From Planctomycetota bacterium (GTDB lineage Bacteria > Planctomycetota > UBA1135 > GCA-002686595): DNA of 64,000 bases. The stretch is taken from assembly GCA_016712565.1 (NCBI GenBank), contig JADJQU010000006.1:1-64000 (forward strand), in the 5' to 3' direction. The stretch's first letter is position 1; each line of letters begins with the position of its first letter. Below the pieces are notes generated by a model that was not told the origin of the DNA, ran no database searches, and saw nothing but the letters and a program-made list of their open reading frames with translations. Made by a program: the position numbers and the translations under genes. Below, piece by piece: positions 18,531 through 26,348 of this stretch.

Positions 18531-19024
18531 CACGCATGCCCTTCCTGGCGCTGGTTCTCATGGGCGCTACGGTTCCGTTCGCCTTCGCGACCTCGCCCTG
18601 CGACCACAAGCACAATTGCAAGCACAAGCAGGCGGCGGTCGCCGCCAAGACCGGTGGGAAGCCGGCGCTCGGAGCGGGCGCGTCCTGCGCCGGCGGTGTC
18701 GCGGCAGAGATCACGAGCGCGGGCTCCGGCGCCAGTGCCTCCTGCGCCCCGACGACGGGTGGCTCCCCGTGCGTCTCCCCGGGCGTTTCCTCGGGCGTTT
18801 CCTGGGGGGGGTCCTCGGGCGGCTCCGGTTCCTCCTGCGGCGGCGTGGCCTCGAGCTCCGGGTCAGGCTCCGCCGGCGCTTCGTGCAGCGGCAGTGGACA
18901 GTCCACGGCCCACTCGACCTGCGCGGACCAGAGCCGGTTCACAGGCGTGGTCGCGACCCACGGGGGATTCACGTCCTCCAGCTGGCAGGTTCAGGCCGCG
19001 GCCCCGCGACGTTGCATGCCGTGA
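18527..19024 (+). CDS. Exported Cys/His- and Gly/Ser-rich protein, third gene of the BlaI operon
   Basis: 165 residues in this frame, no known family. The ATG at 18527 overlaps the preceding stop as ATGA. Signal peptide MTRMPFLALVLMGATVPFAFA, then a metal-binding-looking stretch CDHKHNCKHK, followed by Gly/Ser/Cys-rich sequence (many Ser-Gly pairs and about eight Cys) and FTGVVATHGGFTSSSW. It may be the N-terminus of the next coding region: the stop at 19022-19024 overlaps a GTG at 19021, and the downstream protein has no signal peptide of its own, so a one-base error near 18990-19015 could have split one gene. As an exported partner of the BlaI/M56 pair it could be a sensor, metal buffer or surface component; this is inference. 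Confidence 0.6.
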   Translation: MTRMPFLALVLMGATVPFAFATSPCDHKHNCKHKQAAVAAKTGGKPALGAGASCAGGVAAEITSAGSGASASCAPTTGGSPCVSPGVSSGVSWGGSSGGSGSSCGGVASSSGSGSAGASCSGSGQSTAHSTCADQSRFTGVVATHGGFTSSSWQVQAAAPRRCMP

Positions 19025-20709
19025 CCGTCGATCCCCATTCCGGTGCGGGCGCGTTCGAGAACAGCACCGCTTTCCCCTCGCCATCCGGGTCCTGCCAGGC
19101 CGGCCCGGGGCCGGCCCAGACGGCTGAAACTCGGTCCGCGCTGTCGGGCTCGCCGGCCCTGAATGCGCTCCAACACTTCGAGCTCGCCCGGACCAAGGTG
19201 TTGACCGGCACCCTGGCCCTCGAGGGCGCCCTGAGCATCGGGGGGGCGCAGAGCGGACAGCCGGCCGAATGGCTGCTCCTGGACGGGGACGGTTCGGCGG
19301 AGATGGGCCTCGCCGCGCAGGAGTACTTCGGCCTGGCGGCCAAGTACGACGCCGAGAAGGCCGCTCAGCAGGGACAGAGTGGCGAGCACGCCGAGCGCTA
19401 CAACGAGATTCAACGCGAATACGCCGAGGCCATGGCGCAGGCGCAGCGCGAGATCCAGGAGCGCGTGCTGGAAGCCCAGGAACGCATGGCCGAGGCGCAG
19501 CGCGAGGTGCAGGACCGCACGCGCGAAGCCCAGGAACGCATGGCGGAGGCCCAGCGCGAAATGCAGGAAGTCCAGGCCGAGGCGCGCCGCGCCCACGAGG
19601 AGTCGCGTCGCGAGGCCCAGGAGTCCCTGGCGGAGGCCATGCGCGAGGTCGAGGAATCCCGGCGCGAACTCCAGCAGCGCGTGCAGGAGGAACTGCGCGA
19701 GCACCTGCAGGAGGTCCGCGAGGCCCAGCGCGAAGCCGAGGAGGCGCGTCGCGAGGAAATTCGCGAACGCGTGGAGCGCGAGCGCGCAGAGATCCGCGAG
19801 CGCGGCGCCGGGCAGGGCTCGCGCTCGAAGCGCAGCGCGGAGGACGACTACACGAAGGAACTGGAGCGTCGCGTGGCCGAGTTGGAGCGCCAACTGGAAG
19901 CCACGCGCGGCGCGGCGGAACGCTCCGCCGAGCGTGCCGCCAAGGTTCGCGCCGGCGAGCGGTCCGAGGTGCGCGGCGACGCCCGCAGCTCCTGGCGCGC
20001 CGAGTTGAGCCCCCAGCCCGCGGAGGCCCCCGAGGCTTGCGTGCAGCCGTCGCCCTCGCCGACCCCCGAGTGCGAGGTCCCTTCCTTCTGGAAGACCGAT
20101 GCCGTGGACGTGCCGCCCGAGGGCGGTGATTTCGGCCGCATGGACGTCACGGAAGTGCCGGGGTTCCCCTCCACTCCCGAGCCGGCACAGGCACCGGAGA
20201 CCTCGGCATGGGGCACGGCCCCGAGGACGCCGATGACGCCGATGGCCCCGATGGCCCCGATGGCTCCGATGGCTCCGATGGCTCCGATGGCGCCGATGGC
20301 GCCGATGGCGCCGATGGCCCCGATGGCCCCGATGGCCCCGATGGCCCCGATGGCCCCGATGGCCCCGATGGCCCCGAGCGCGCCGGGGGCCTCGACGCCC
20401 CCCGCGGCGGCCGGTGCTTTCTCCTCGCCTTTCGCGGCCGCGCCCGCCGCCGACGGGGCGTTCGGCCGCGCCCCCGCGGCTTCGGGCTCCCAGGCCCTGT
20501 TTGCCGCCCCCGGCCAGCCGCCCGCGTCCCTCTTTGGCGGCGCGGCGGGGGAAGGATTCAGCGCGTCCGCGCCGTCGGATGCGGAGTCGGGCGACCTCGA
20601 GGGCGCCATGCGCGAGTTGCGGGACGAAATCCGCGCCCTGCGCGAGAGCATGAAGGGGCTGCGCGAGCGCATCCGCGGCCTGGCGAGCGAGGAAGCCGGC
20701 CTGCGCTGA
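19021..20709 (+). CDS. Coiled-coil protein with (Met-Ala-Pro)16 repeat, probably continues the preceding gene
   Basis: 562 residues if started at the GTG at 19021 (GTGA overlap with the previous stop). Residues about 100-310 are a long charged helix rich in Glu/Arg/Ala/Gln with repeating AQREMQE / AQERMAEAQRE units, predicted coiled coil. A Pro/Ser linker follows, then residues 405-452 consist of sixteen Met-(Ala/Thr)-Pro triplets, an Ala/Gly/Pro-rich stretch, and a C-terminal helix (LEGAMRELRDEIRALRESMK) ending in a second short coiled coil. No catalytic motif. Without the upstream part it lacks an export signal, so a fused exported product of about 725 residues is the more sensible reading. 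Shares an operon with BlaI and the M56 peptidase. Confidence 0.6.
   Translation: MTVDPHSGAGAFENSTAFPSPSGSCQAGPGPAQTAETRSALSGSPALNALQHFELARTKVLTGTLALEGALSIGGAQSGQPAEWLLLDGDGSAEMGLAAQEYFGLAAKYDAEKAAQQGQSGEHAERYNEIQREYAEAMAQAQREIQERVLEAQERMAEAQREVQDRTREAQERMAEAQREMQEVQAEARRAHEESRREAQESLAEAMREVEESRRELQQRVQEELREHLQEVREAQREAEEARREEIRERVERERAEIRERGAGQGSRSKRSAEDDYTKELERRVAELERQLEATRGAAERSAERAAKVRAGERSEVRGDARSSWRAELSPQPAEAPEACVQPSPSPTPECEVPSFWKTDAVDVPPEGGDFGRMDVTEVPGFPSTPEPAQAPETSAWGTAPRTPMTPMAPMAPMAPMAPMAPMAPMAPMAPMAPMAPMAPMAPMAPMAPMAPSAPGASTPPAAAGAFSSPFAAAPAADGAFGRAPAASGSQALFAAPGQPPASLFGGAAGEGFSASAPSDAESGDLEGAMRELRDEIRALRESMKGLRERIRGLASEEAGLR
20233..20376 (+). repeat. Sixteen-copy 9-bp in-frame tandem repeat (Met-Ala-Pro)
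   Basis: Sixteen contiguous 9-nt units ATG-GCN-CCG; the first is ATG-ACG-CCG. The Ala codon changes only in blocks: GCC x2, GCT x3, GCG x3, GCC x7. That order indicates slippage-type expansion of single units after each synonymous change, with the protein sequence held constant. Copy number probably varies between strains. Confidence 0.95.
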
Positions 20710-20742
20710 CAGGGCGCACTGGCCCGGCACGCAGAAACCCTG

Positions 20743-20782
20743 AAACGGGCGCGGGGAGCCGTCGGGCTCCCCGCGCCGTTTT
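20743..20782. terminator. Bidirectional intrinsic-type terminator between convergent genes
   Basis: AAACGGGCGCGGGGAGCC (20743-20760) pairs with GGCTCCCCGCGCCGTTTT (20765-20782) with one bulge and a 4-nt loop. A-run on the left, T-run on the right, so it can terminate in both directions: after 20709 on the plus strand and after the stop at 20782 on the minus strand. Confidence 0.85.
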
Positions 20783-23700
20783 CATGCCCAGAGCACGAGG
20801 TCCTGGCCGCGGGCCCCCGCCGAGGCCTCGGCACGGGCGCGCACGCGCACGCCGTAGCCATAGGTGCCCGAACGGGGCACACGCTGGCTGCCCTCGAAGA
20901 TCCAGGGAGCCGAGGGGCGCGAGCGCGCATGGGCGAGCGGTGCCAGGCGCACGATCATCATGTTGTGCAGGTCCGTGGCCGACTTCGAGTGGCCCAGCAC
21001 CAATTCCACCAGCACATCGCCCGGCGCCAGCGAGCCCAGGTCCACCTCGACCCGCGCCTCGACGGTGTCTCCCACGCGCAGGTTGGAGAGCTCCGAAAGC
21101 CGCAGGGTGGTGATCGTGATGGCGCGGAAATCCTGCTCCAGGCGCGCCATGTCGCGGGCCCGTTGCTTGGCGGGCAGATTGCCGTCGGCGGTCAGTTCGA
21201 AGTAGTTGCGGGCCAGGGGCCCATAGGCCTGGTCCCGGTACTCCGTGACCATGCGGTCGGTGTCGAACACCGGCGGGATCGTGGCCAGGCAGTGGCGCAC
21301 GCGCTCCATCCAGTTGCGCGGCAATCCCGCGGCGTCGCGCTGGAAGAAGAGCGGCACGATCTCCTCCTCCAGCAGGCTGTAGAGCACCGAGGCGTCCAGC
21401 TCGTCCTGCAGGTCCTGGTTGTCGAACGTGCGCCCCTCGCCGATGGCCCAACCGTTCTTCTTGTCGAATCCCTCGCACCACCAGCCGTCGAGCACCGACA
21501 GGTTGAGGCCCCCGTTGGCGGCCACCTTCATGCCCGACGTGCCGCTGGCCTCCAGGGGCCGGACCGGCGTGTTGAGCCACACGTCGACGCCCTGGACCAG
21601 GGAGCGCGCCAGGTCGATGTCGTAGTCGTCGAGAAAGATCACGCGGCCGATGAACTCCTCGGAGCGCGAGAGGGCCACGACGTTTTTCAGCACGTCCTTG
21701 CCCATCTGGTCGCGGGGGTGGGCCTTGCCCGAGATCAGGATCCGCACCGGCCGCTCCTTGTTGGAAAGCAAGGCGGCGAGCCTGGCGTGGTCCTGGAACA
21801 GCAGCTGGGCGCGCTTGTAGGGCGCGAAGCGGCGCGCGAAGCCGATCACCAGGGCCCGCTCGTCGAGGCCCGCCAGCGTGCGCGAGAGCATCATGGGCCG
21901 GTCGTGCCGCTCGGTGAAGCTCCGCTCCAAGCGCGCGCGCACCTGGGTGAACAGCCGCCGCTTGAGCGAACGCTTGACCTCGTGCAGGGCCTCCAGGGAC
22001 ACCTGGGAGGCGCGTTCGGCGAAATCGGCCCCGCGCACCGCGGAGCCCGGCGTGGTGATCAGGGCCGCGATGTCGGGATGGGTCCAGGACGGCAGGTGCA
22101 CGCCGTTGGTGACCGCCCCGATCGGCAGCTCGGCGCGCAGGAGCCGCGGCCAGAAGGGCCGCAGCAGGTCCTTGGAGACCTCGCCGTGGAGCTTCGACAC
22201 GCCGTTGGCGAACTGGCTGAAGGCCAGGGCCAGATAGGTCATGTTGAAGGTCGAGCGGTCCTCGTCGGTCTGGCCCAGTTGCAGGAACCGCTCCCAGGGC
22301 AACCCGACCCAGTTGGCGGCGTCGGAGAAGTAGCGCCGCATCAGGTCCTCGCCGAAGCGGTCGTGGCCCGCGGGGACCGGCGTGTGGGTGGTGAAGGCCG
22401 TGGTGGCGAGCACCACCTCGCGTGCCTCCTCGAAGGTCAGCCCGGATTCGCGCACCAGGCGGCCCACGCGCTCCAGGGACAGGAACGCCGCATGGCCCTC
22501 GTTGATGTGGAACACGGAAGGCTCGATCTTGAGCCGTTCCAAGAGCCGGATGCCGCCGCGGCCGAGGACGATCTCCTGGCGGATGCGGGCCTCCTGGTCG
22601 CCGCCGTAGAGCCGCGCGGTGATCCCGCGGTCCTCCGGACGGTTGGATTCCACGTTGGAATCCAGCAGGTAGAGCGTCACCCGTCCCACCTGCACGGCCC
22701 AGGCGCGCAGGGCCAGCGTGGAACTGGGCAGCGTCAGCACCACCTCCAGGGGCGCGCCCTGCTCGTCGCGCACCGGCTCCATGGGCAGCCGGCGCGGGTC
22801 GTTGTCCACGTCGAGGGCGACCTGCTCGCCCGCCACGGTGATGCGCTGCTGCATGTAGCCGTGGGAATAGAACAGGCCCACGGCCACCAGCGGCAGGTTC
22901 AGGTCGCTGGCGGACTTGAGGTGGTCGCCCGAGAGGATGCCCAGGCCGCCCGAGTAGATGCGCAGGGACTCGTGCACGCCGAACTCGGCGCAGAAGTAGG
23001 CCACGGGATGCTCGGGGGTCAGCGCGAGCCCCTGGCCCAGGGAGACCTCGCGGCCGGGCGCGGCCATGTAGGCGTCGAAGCGCTTCAGGACGCGCGAGAG
23101 CTTCTCGCAGAAGCGCGGGTCGGCGGCCTTCTCCTCCAGGTCCTCGGGGAAGACCTGGGACAGGGTGCTGATCGGGTTGTGGCCCGTGACGCGCCAGGAA
23201 ATGGGCGAGAGTTCGGCGAACAGGTCGCGGCCCTCCGGATCCCAGGACCACCAGTAGTTGCGCGCCAGTCGCTCCAGGCCGGCCAGGTTCTGCGGCAGCG
23301 TGGCAGCCACCTCGAAGGTCGAGAGGTGCGGCCTGCGGCCCTCGGGCACCGGCGCGACCGGCACCGCGACCCGCGGGCGGAAGGTGGGCACGGGCGCCGT
23401 GCGCGAGCGCAAGAGCGACGCATCCAAGGCGCGCTGGTAGGCGGTCTCGTAGTAGGCGATCAAGTCCGACCAAGCCGTGCGCTGGGCCGTGCGGCGGCAG
23501 GTGGCCACGGTGGCTTCGCGGTCGGGCCGCGCCGCGGCGTATTCGCCGATCACGCGCGCGAGTTCGGCGGCGGCCTCGCGGTCGTCGCGCCCGAAGCGCC
23601 GCAGCACGACCACGCCGTCCTGGGCCGAGAGGCCGTTGTCGCGGGCCCAGCGGCCGAAGCCCGCGTGGTCGCTGGTGATCGTGGGCACGCCCACGGCCAG

Positions 23701-25014
23701 GGACTCCTCGGGCGTGTAGCCCCAGGGCTCGTAGAACGAGGGGAACGCCGACAGGTCCGTGGCCCGCAGCACCGCCTCGTAGGGCATGTTGAACAGCCCG
23801 TCCTTGGGGTGCACGTAGATCGGAATCTGCAGCACCTTGACGCGCGAGCCGGGGGCATTGGCGAGCCCCAGTTCGCGGGTCGCCACCTGGATCGGGTCGT
23901 GGTCGCGGTCGAACAGATTGTGGGTCGAGACCGCCAGCGGCGTGGTGATCGACTCCAGGGGCTCCCGCAGTCGGCGCTGGACGGAGTGGCAGATGCCGGA
24001 GTGGCCCGCCGGAACCGTCAACAGGGTCACGATGCGTCGACCCGGCTGCTGATTGAGTTCGGCAAGCGCCTGGAGCAACAGGTCGATGCCCTTGTTGTGG
24101 AACTCGTAGCGGCCCGAGAGGATCACGAAGAACGCGTCGGAGAGGTCCTCGGCGAAGAAGCGTCGGGCCAGGTCCACCAGCGCGGCGCGGGCCGTGGCGT
24201 AGTCGACGTCACCGCAAAGCTCGTCGATCACGCCCAGGTCGATGCCGTTGGGCAGGAGCGGCTCGGCCGCGCGCCGGTGCAGCAACTGGGCCTCGGCGGC
24301 GGTGATCGAGCTCACGGTCGTGAACACGTCCGCGGTGCGCGCCAGGACGCCCTCCAGGGAGTGCTTGGAGCGCACCCCGAGGGTCTCGGCCAGCTCCTCC
24401 GGCGTGCGCTCCCCCAGACCCTCCTCGGGGGAATGCCCCGTGGCGGACAGGGCCCGGCCCAGCATGGTCGCATGGGTGGTGAAGATCGTGCCGATCGACG
24501 GAATGCGCGATTCGAGCAGCAGGAGCCCCGAACCGGTCATCCACTCGTGGAACTGGGCCACGGCGCGGCCGTGGGAGGGGGCCACGAACTCCTGCCACCA
24601 GCGTTCGATCACCATGCCCGCGGCCCAGCCGAAGAGCACGGGCTCCACGTAGTCCCAGCCGCCGGTGATCGAGTCCACCTGGTGGCGCTCCCACAGGCCG
24701 GCCAGGATCGGGTCCTTCTGGGCGAAGAGGCCCGAGAACTCCACCAGGATCGTGCGCGGCCGCCCGGGGATCCTCCAGCGGCCGACCCGCACGGGCACGC
24801 CCAGGGCGCGGCAGCTTTCGGCGAACTCCTCGAAGCCCGCCTCGGGCTCGAAGGCCTCCTCCTGGCGCTCGTTGGAGAGCAGCCAGGGGCCGATGGCCAC
24901 GTATTGGTCGCCGAAGCGTTGCGTCAGCGTGCGCGCCTTGGTGGAAACGACCGTGTGGATGCCGCCGACCTTGTTGGCGACCTCCCAACTGACTTCGAAC
25001 AGGGTGGTGTTCAA
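20782..25014 (-). CDS. Fusion of GT3 glycogen synthase and GT35 alpha-glucan phosphorylase
   Basis: 1410 residues. N-terminal ~590 residues resemble the eukaryote-type GT3 glycogen synthase (LFEVSWEVANKVGGIHTVVS, ATMLGRAL, PNGIDL, FPSFYEPWGYTPEESLAVGV with the E-x7-E-like acceptor pair), which extends glycogen from a nucleotide sugar. Residues about 610-1410 are a compact GT35 phosphorylase (YFCAEFGVHESLRIYSGGLG, VFHINEGHAAFL, TTHTPVPAGHDRF, and the pyridoxal-phosphate site EASGTSGMKVAANGG). So synthesis and phosphorolysis sit on one chain, an arrangement also annotated in Bacteroidetes. The start is probably TTG at 25014, overlapping the preceding stop (TTGA); the long in-frame extension upstream has no family resemblance. 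Last gene of the glycogen operon. Confidence 0.9.
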   Translation of the reverse strand: MNTTLFEVSWEVANKVGGIHTVVSTKARTLTQRFGDQYVAIGPWLLSNERQEEAFEPEAGFEEFAESCRALGVPVRVGRWRIPGRPRTILVEFSGLFAQKDPILAGLWERHQVDSITGGWDYVEPVLFGWAAGMVIERWWQEFVAPSHGRAVAQFHEWMTGSGLLLLESRIPSIGTIFTTHATMLGRALSATGHSPEEGLGERTPEELAETLGVRSKHSLEGVLARTADVFTTVSSITAAEAQLLHRRAAEPLLPNGIDLGVIDELCGDVDYATARAALVDLARRFFAEDLSDAFFVILSGRYEFHNKGIDLLLQALAELNQQPGRRIVTLLTVPAGHSGICHSVQRRLREPLESITTPLAVSTHNLFDRDHDPIQVATRELGLANAPGSRVKVLQIPIYVHPKDGLFNMPYEAVLRATDLSAFPSFYEPWGYTPEESLAVGVPTITSDHAGFGRWARDNGLSAQDGVVVLRRFGRDDREAAAELARVIGEYAAARPDREATVATCRRTAQRTAWSDLIAYYETAYQRALDASLLRSRTAPVPTFRPRVAVPVAPVPEGRRPHLSTFEVAATLPQNLAGLERLARNYWWSWDPEGRDLFAELSPISWRVTGHNPISTLSQVFPEDLEEKAADPRFCEKLSRVLKRFDAYMAAPGREVSLGQGLALTPEHPVAYFCAEFGVHESLRIYSGGLGILSGDHLKSASDLNLPLVAVGLFYSHGYMQQRITVAGEQVALDVDNDPRRLPMEPVRDEQGAPLEVVLTLPSSTLALRAWAVQVGRVTLYLLDSNVESNRPEDRGITARLYGGDQEARIRQEIVLGRGGIRLLERLKIEPSVFHINEGHAAFLSLERVGRLVRESGLTFEEAREVVLATTAFTTHTPVPAGHDRFGEDLMRRYFSDAANWVGLPWERFLQLGQTDEDRSTFNMTYLALAFSQFANGVSKLHGEVSKDLLRPFWPRLLRAELPIGAVTNGVHLPSWTHPDIAALITTPGSAVRGADFAERASQVSLEALHEVKRSLKRRLFTQVRARLERSFTERHDRPMMLSRTLAGLDERALVIGFARRFAPYKRAQLLFQDHARLAALLSNKERPVRILISGKAHPRDQMGKDVLKNVVALSRSEEFIGRVIFLDDYDIDLARSLVQGVDVWLNTPVRPLEASGTSGMKVAANGGLNLSVLDGWWCEGFDKKNGWAIGEGRTFDNQDLQDELDASVLYSLLEEEIVPLFFQRDAAGLPRNWMERVRHCLATIPPVFDTDRMVTEYRDQAYGPLARNYFELTADGNLPAKQRARDMARLEQDFRAITITTLRLSELSNLRVGDTVEARVEVDLGSLAPGDVLVELVLGHSKSATDLHNMMIVRLAPLAHARSRPSAPWIFEGSQRVPRSGTYGYGVRVRARAEASAGARGQDLVLWA

Positions 25015-26348
25015 GGTGCGCTTCTCCGCGCCGCCGCCGCCTGGGACGTGGCGGGGCCCGCGGCCGCGGCCGGGGCCGACTTGGCACCGGACGGGGTCAC
25101 GGAGGGCGCCGAGGCGGAAGGCTCCGCGCAGGGCGCCGCGGGGGCGGAGGACTGGATCGCGGCGGCGGCGCGCCGTGCAAGGTCGTCGAGCACGTTCATG
25201 AAGGTGATGAAGGCGTCGTGGGGGCTGGCGTAGGGACTGAAGTACTTGTGGACGTCTCCATCGGCGAACCACTTGGTGCACATGTAGTAGACGTGGTCGG
25301 ATGTGGACAATCTGCGCCAGCGCTCGAGCAGCTCGGGCCTGCCGGCCTGGGCGGCCTGGCGCACCTGGGGCAGGATCCCGTAGAGCGCATCGTGGGCTGC
25401 CCGCTGCATCTGGTTGCCCAGCCAGGCGGTCAGGTCACGCTCGGCGTCGGCCCAGGAAACCGGGTAGGGGATGTCCAGGCGCGCGATGGCGTCCTGGGCC
25501 TGGACCACCTCGCGCGGCGTTTGGAAGCGCACCCGGCCCTGCCGCAGCAGGGCCCCCGGCAGGTGGGCCATGAAGTCGAAGATCCCGGTCTCGCGCCACT
25601 GGTGCTCGCCGAAGGTCTCGTAGTCCATGAATAGACCCACGATCGAATCCTCGGCGGGCAGCCCGTCGACCCACTCGGCGAAGCGCTCCGAGGTCAGCGG
25701 CCACTCGGACCAGCCGCGGTTGGAGAAGCGGAAGGCGATGTCGTCGGAGAGCTTGTAGGAGCGCAGCAGGATCTTGAGCCGCTCGCAGCCCTCGGGCCGA
25801 TAGACGCGGTGCGGGCTGCGCCAGCCCAGCAGGTGGTCGGCGCCCTCGCCCAGGATCGCGCTGAAGCCCAGTCGCTCGGCGTGCCGGGCGACGTCGTTGG
25901 AGACCACCAGCTCGGTGTTGCGGAACGTGGTGGGCTTGAGGCCGAAGACGCGCTCGACGCGGGCGGCCTGGTCCTGGACCTGGGCGTCGAATTCGTCGCC
26001 GTCGCCCAGGAAGGCCAGGCTGTGGTGGGAGGTCTCCCCCAGGAACTCGACGCAGCCGGTGCGCGCCAGGCGGCGGAAGCTCTCCAGGGCCTCGGGCGCG
26101 TAGGACTCCATCTGCGTGATGGCCGTGCCGGAGACCGAGAAGGCGCAGCGGAAGCGGCCCTGGTGGCGCTCCACCTGCTCCAAGAGCAGGGCGTTCATGG
26201 GCAGGTAGCACTTCTCGGCCACCCGGCGCACGATGCGCGCGTTCTCAGCGTCGTCGAAGTAGTTCTCGTGGGCTCCGATGTCGAAGAACGAGTAGCGCCG
26301 CAGCCGGTAGGGCTGGTGCACCTGGAAGTAGAACACCAAGGAGGTCAT
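25011..26348 (-). CDS. GH57 glycoside hydrolase (alpha-amylase/glucanotransferase type)
   Basis: 445 residues, cytosolic, acts on alpha-1,4-glucan. The GH57 signature is clear: N-terminal SLVFYFQVHQPYRLRRYSFF, nucleophile region CVEFLGETSHHSLAFL (Glu), and the acid/base region SIVGLFMDYETFGEHQ (Asp). A C-terminal helical region (STSDHVYYMCTKWFADGDVH) is typical of the bacterial amylase subgroup. The last ~40 residues are Ala/Pro/Ser low complexity, unusual for the family, and end in the overlap with the phosphorylase fusion. The ATG at 26348 overlaps the upstream glycosyltransferase stop as ATGA, supporting translational coupling. Confidence 0.93.
   Translation of the reverse strand: MTSLVFYFQVHQPYRLRRYSFFDIGAHENYFDDAENARIVRRVAEKCYLPMNALLLEQVERHQGRFRCAFSVSGTAITQMESYAPEALESFRRLARTGCVEFLGETSHHSLAFLGDGDEFDAQVQDQAARVERVFGLKPTTFRNTELVVSNDVARHAERLGFSAILGEGADHLLGWRSPHRVYRPEGCERLKILLRSYKLSDDIAFRFSNRGWSEWPLTSERFAEWVDGLPAEDSIVGLFMDYETFGEHQWRETGIFDFMAHLPGALLRQGRVRFQTPREVVQAQDAIARLDIPYPVSWADAERDLTAWLGNQMQRAAHDALYGILPQVRQAAQAGRPELLERWRRLSTSDHVYYMCTKWFADGDVHKYFSPYASPHDAFITFMNVLDDLARRAAAAIQSSAPAAPCAEPSASAPSVTPSGAKSAPAAAAGPATSQAAAARRSAP

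Noticed and set aside
20233..20376. Possible CRISPR-like array
   Set aside because: 9-bp units without spacers and in frame with a protein; a coding tandem repeat.
20208..21113. Plus-strand frame with collagen-like DGPDGPDG repeats
   Set aside because: Frame-shifted reading of the Met-Ala-Pro repeat, not an independent gene.
20929..25233. 1434-codon open frame on the plus strand
   Set aside because: Mirror of the GT3-GT35 gene; no family resemblance, composition rich in Arg, Gln and His.
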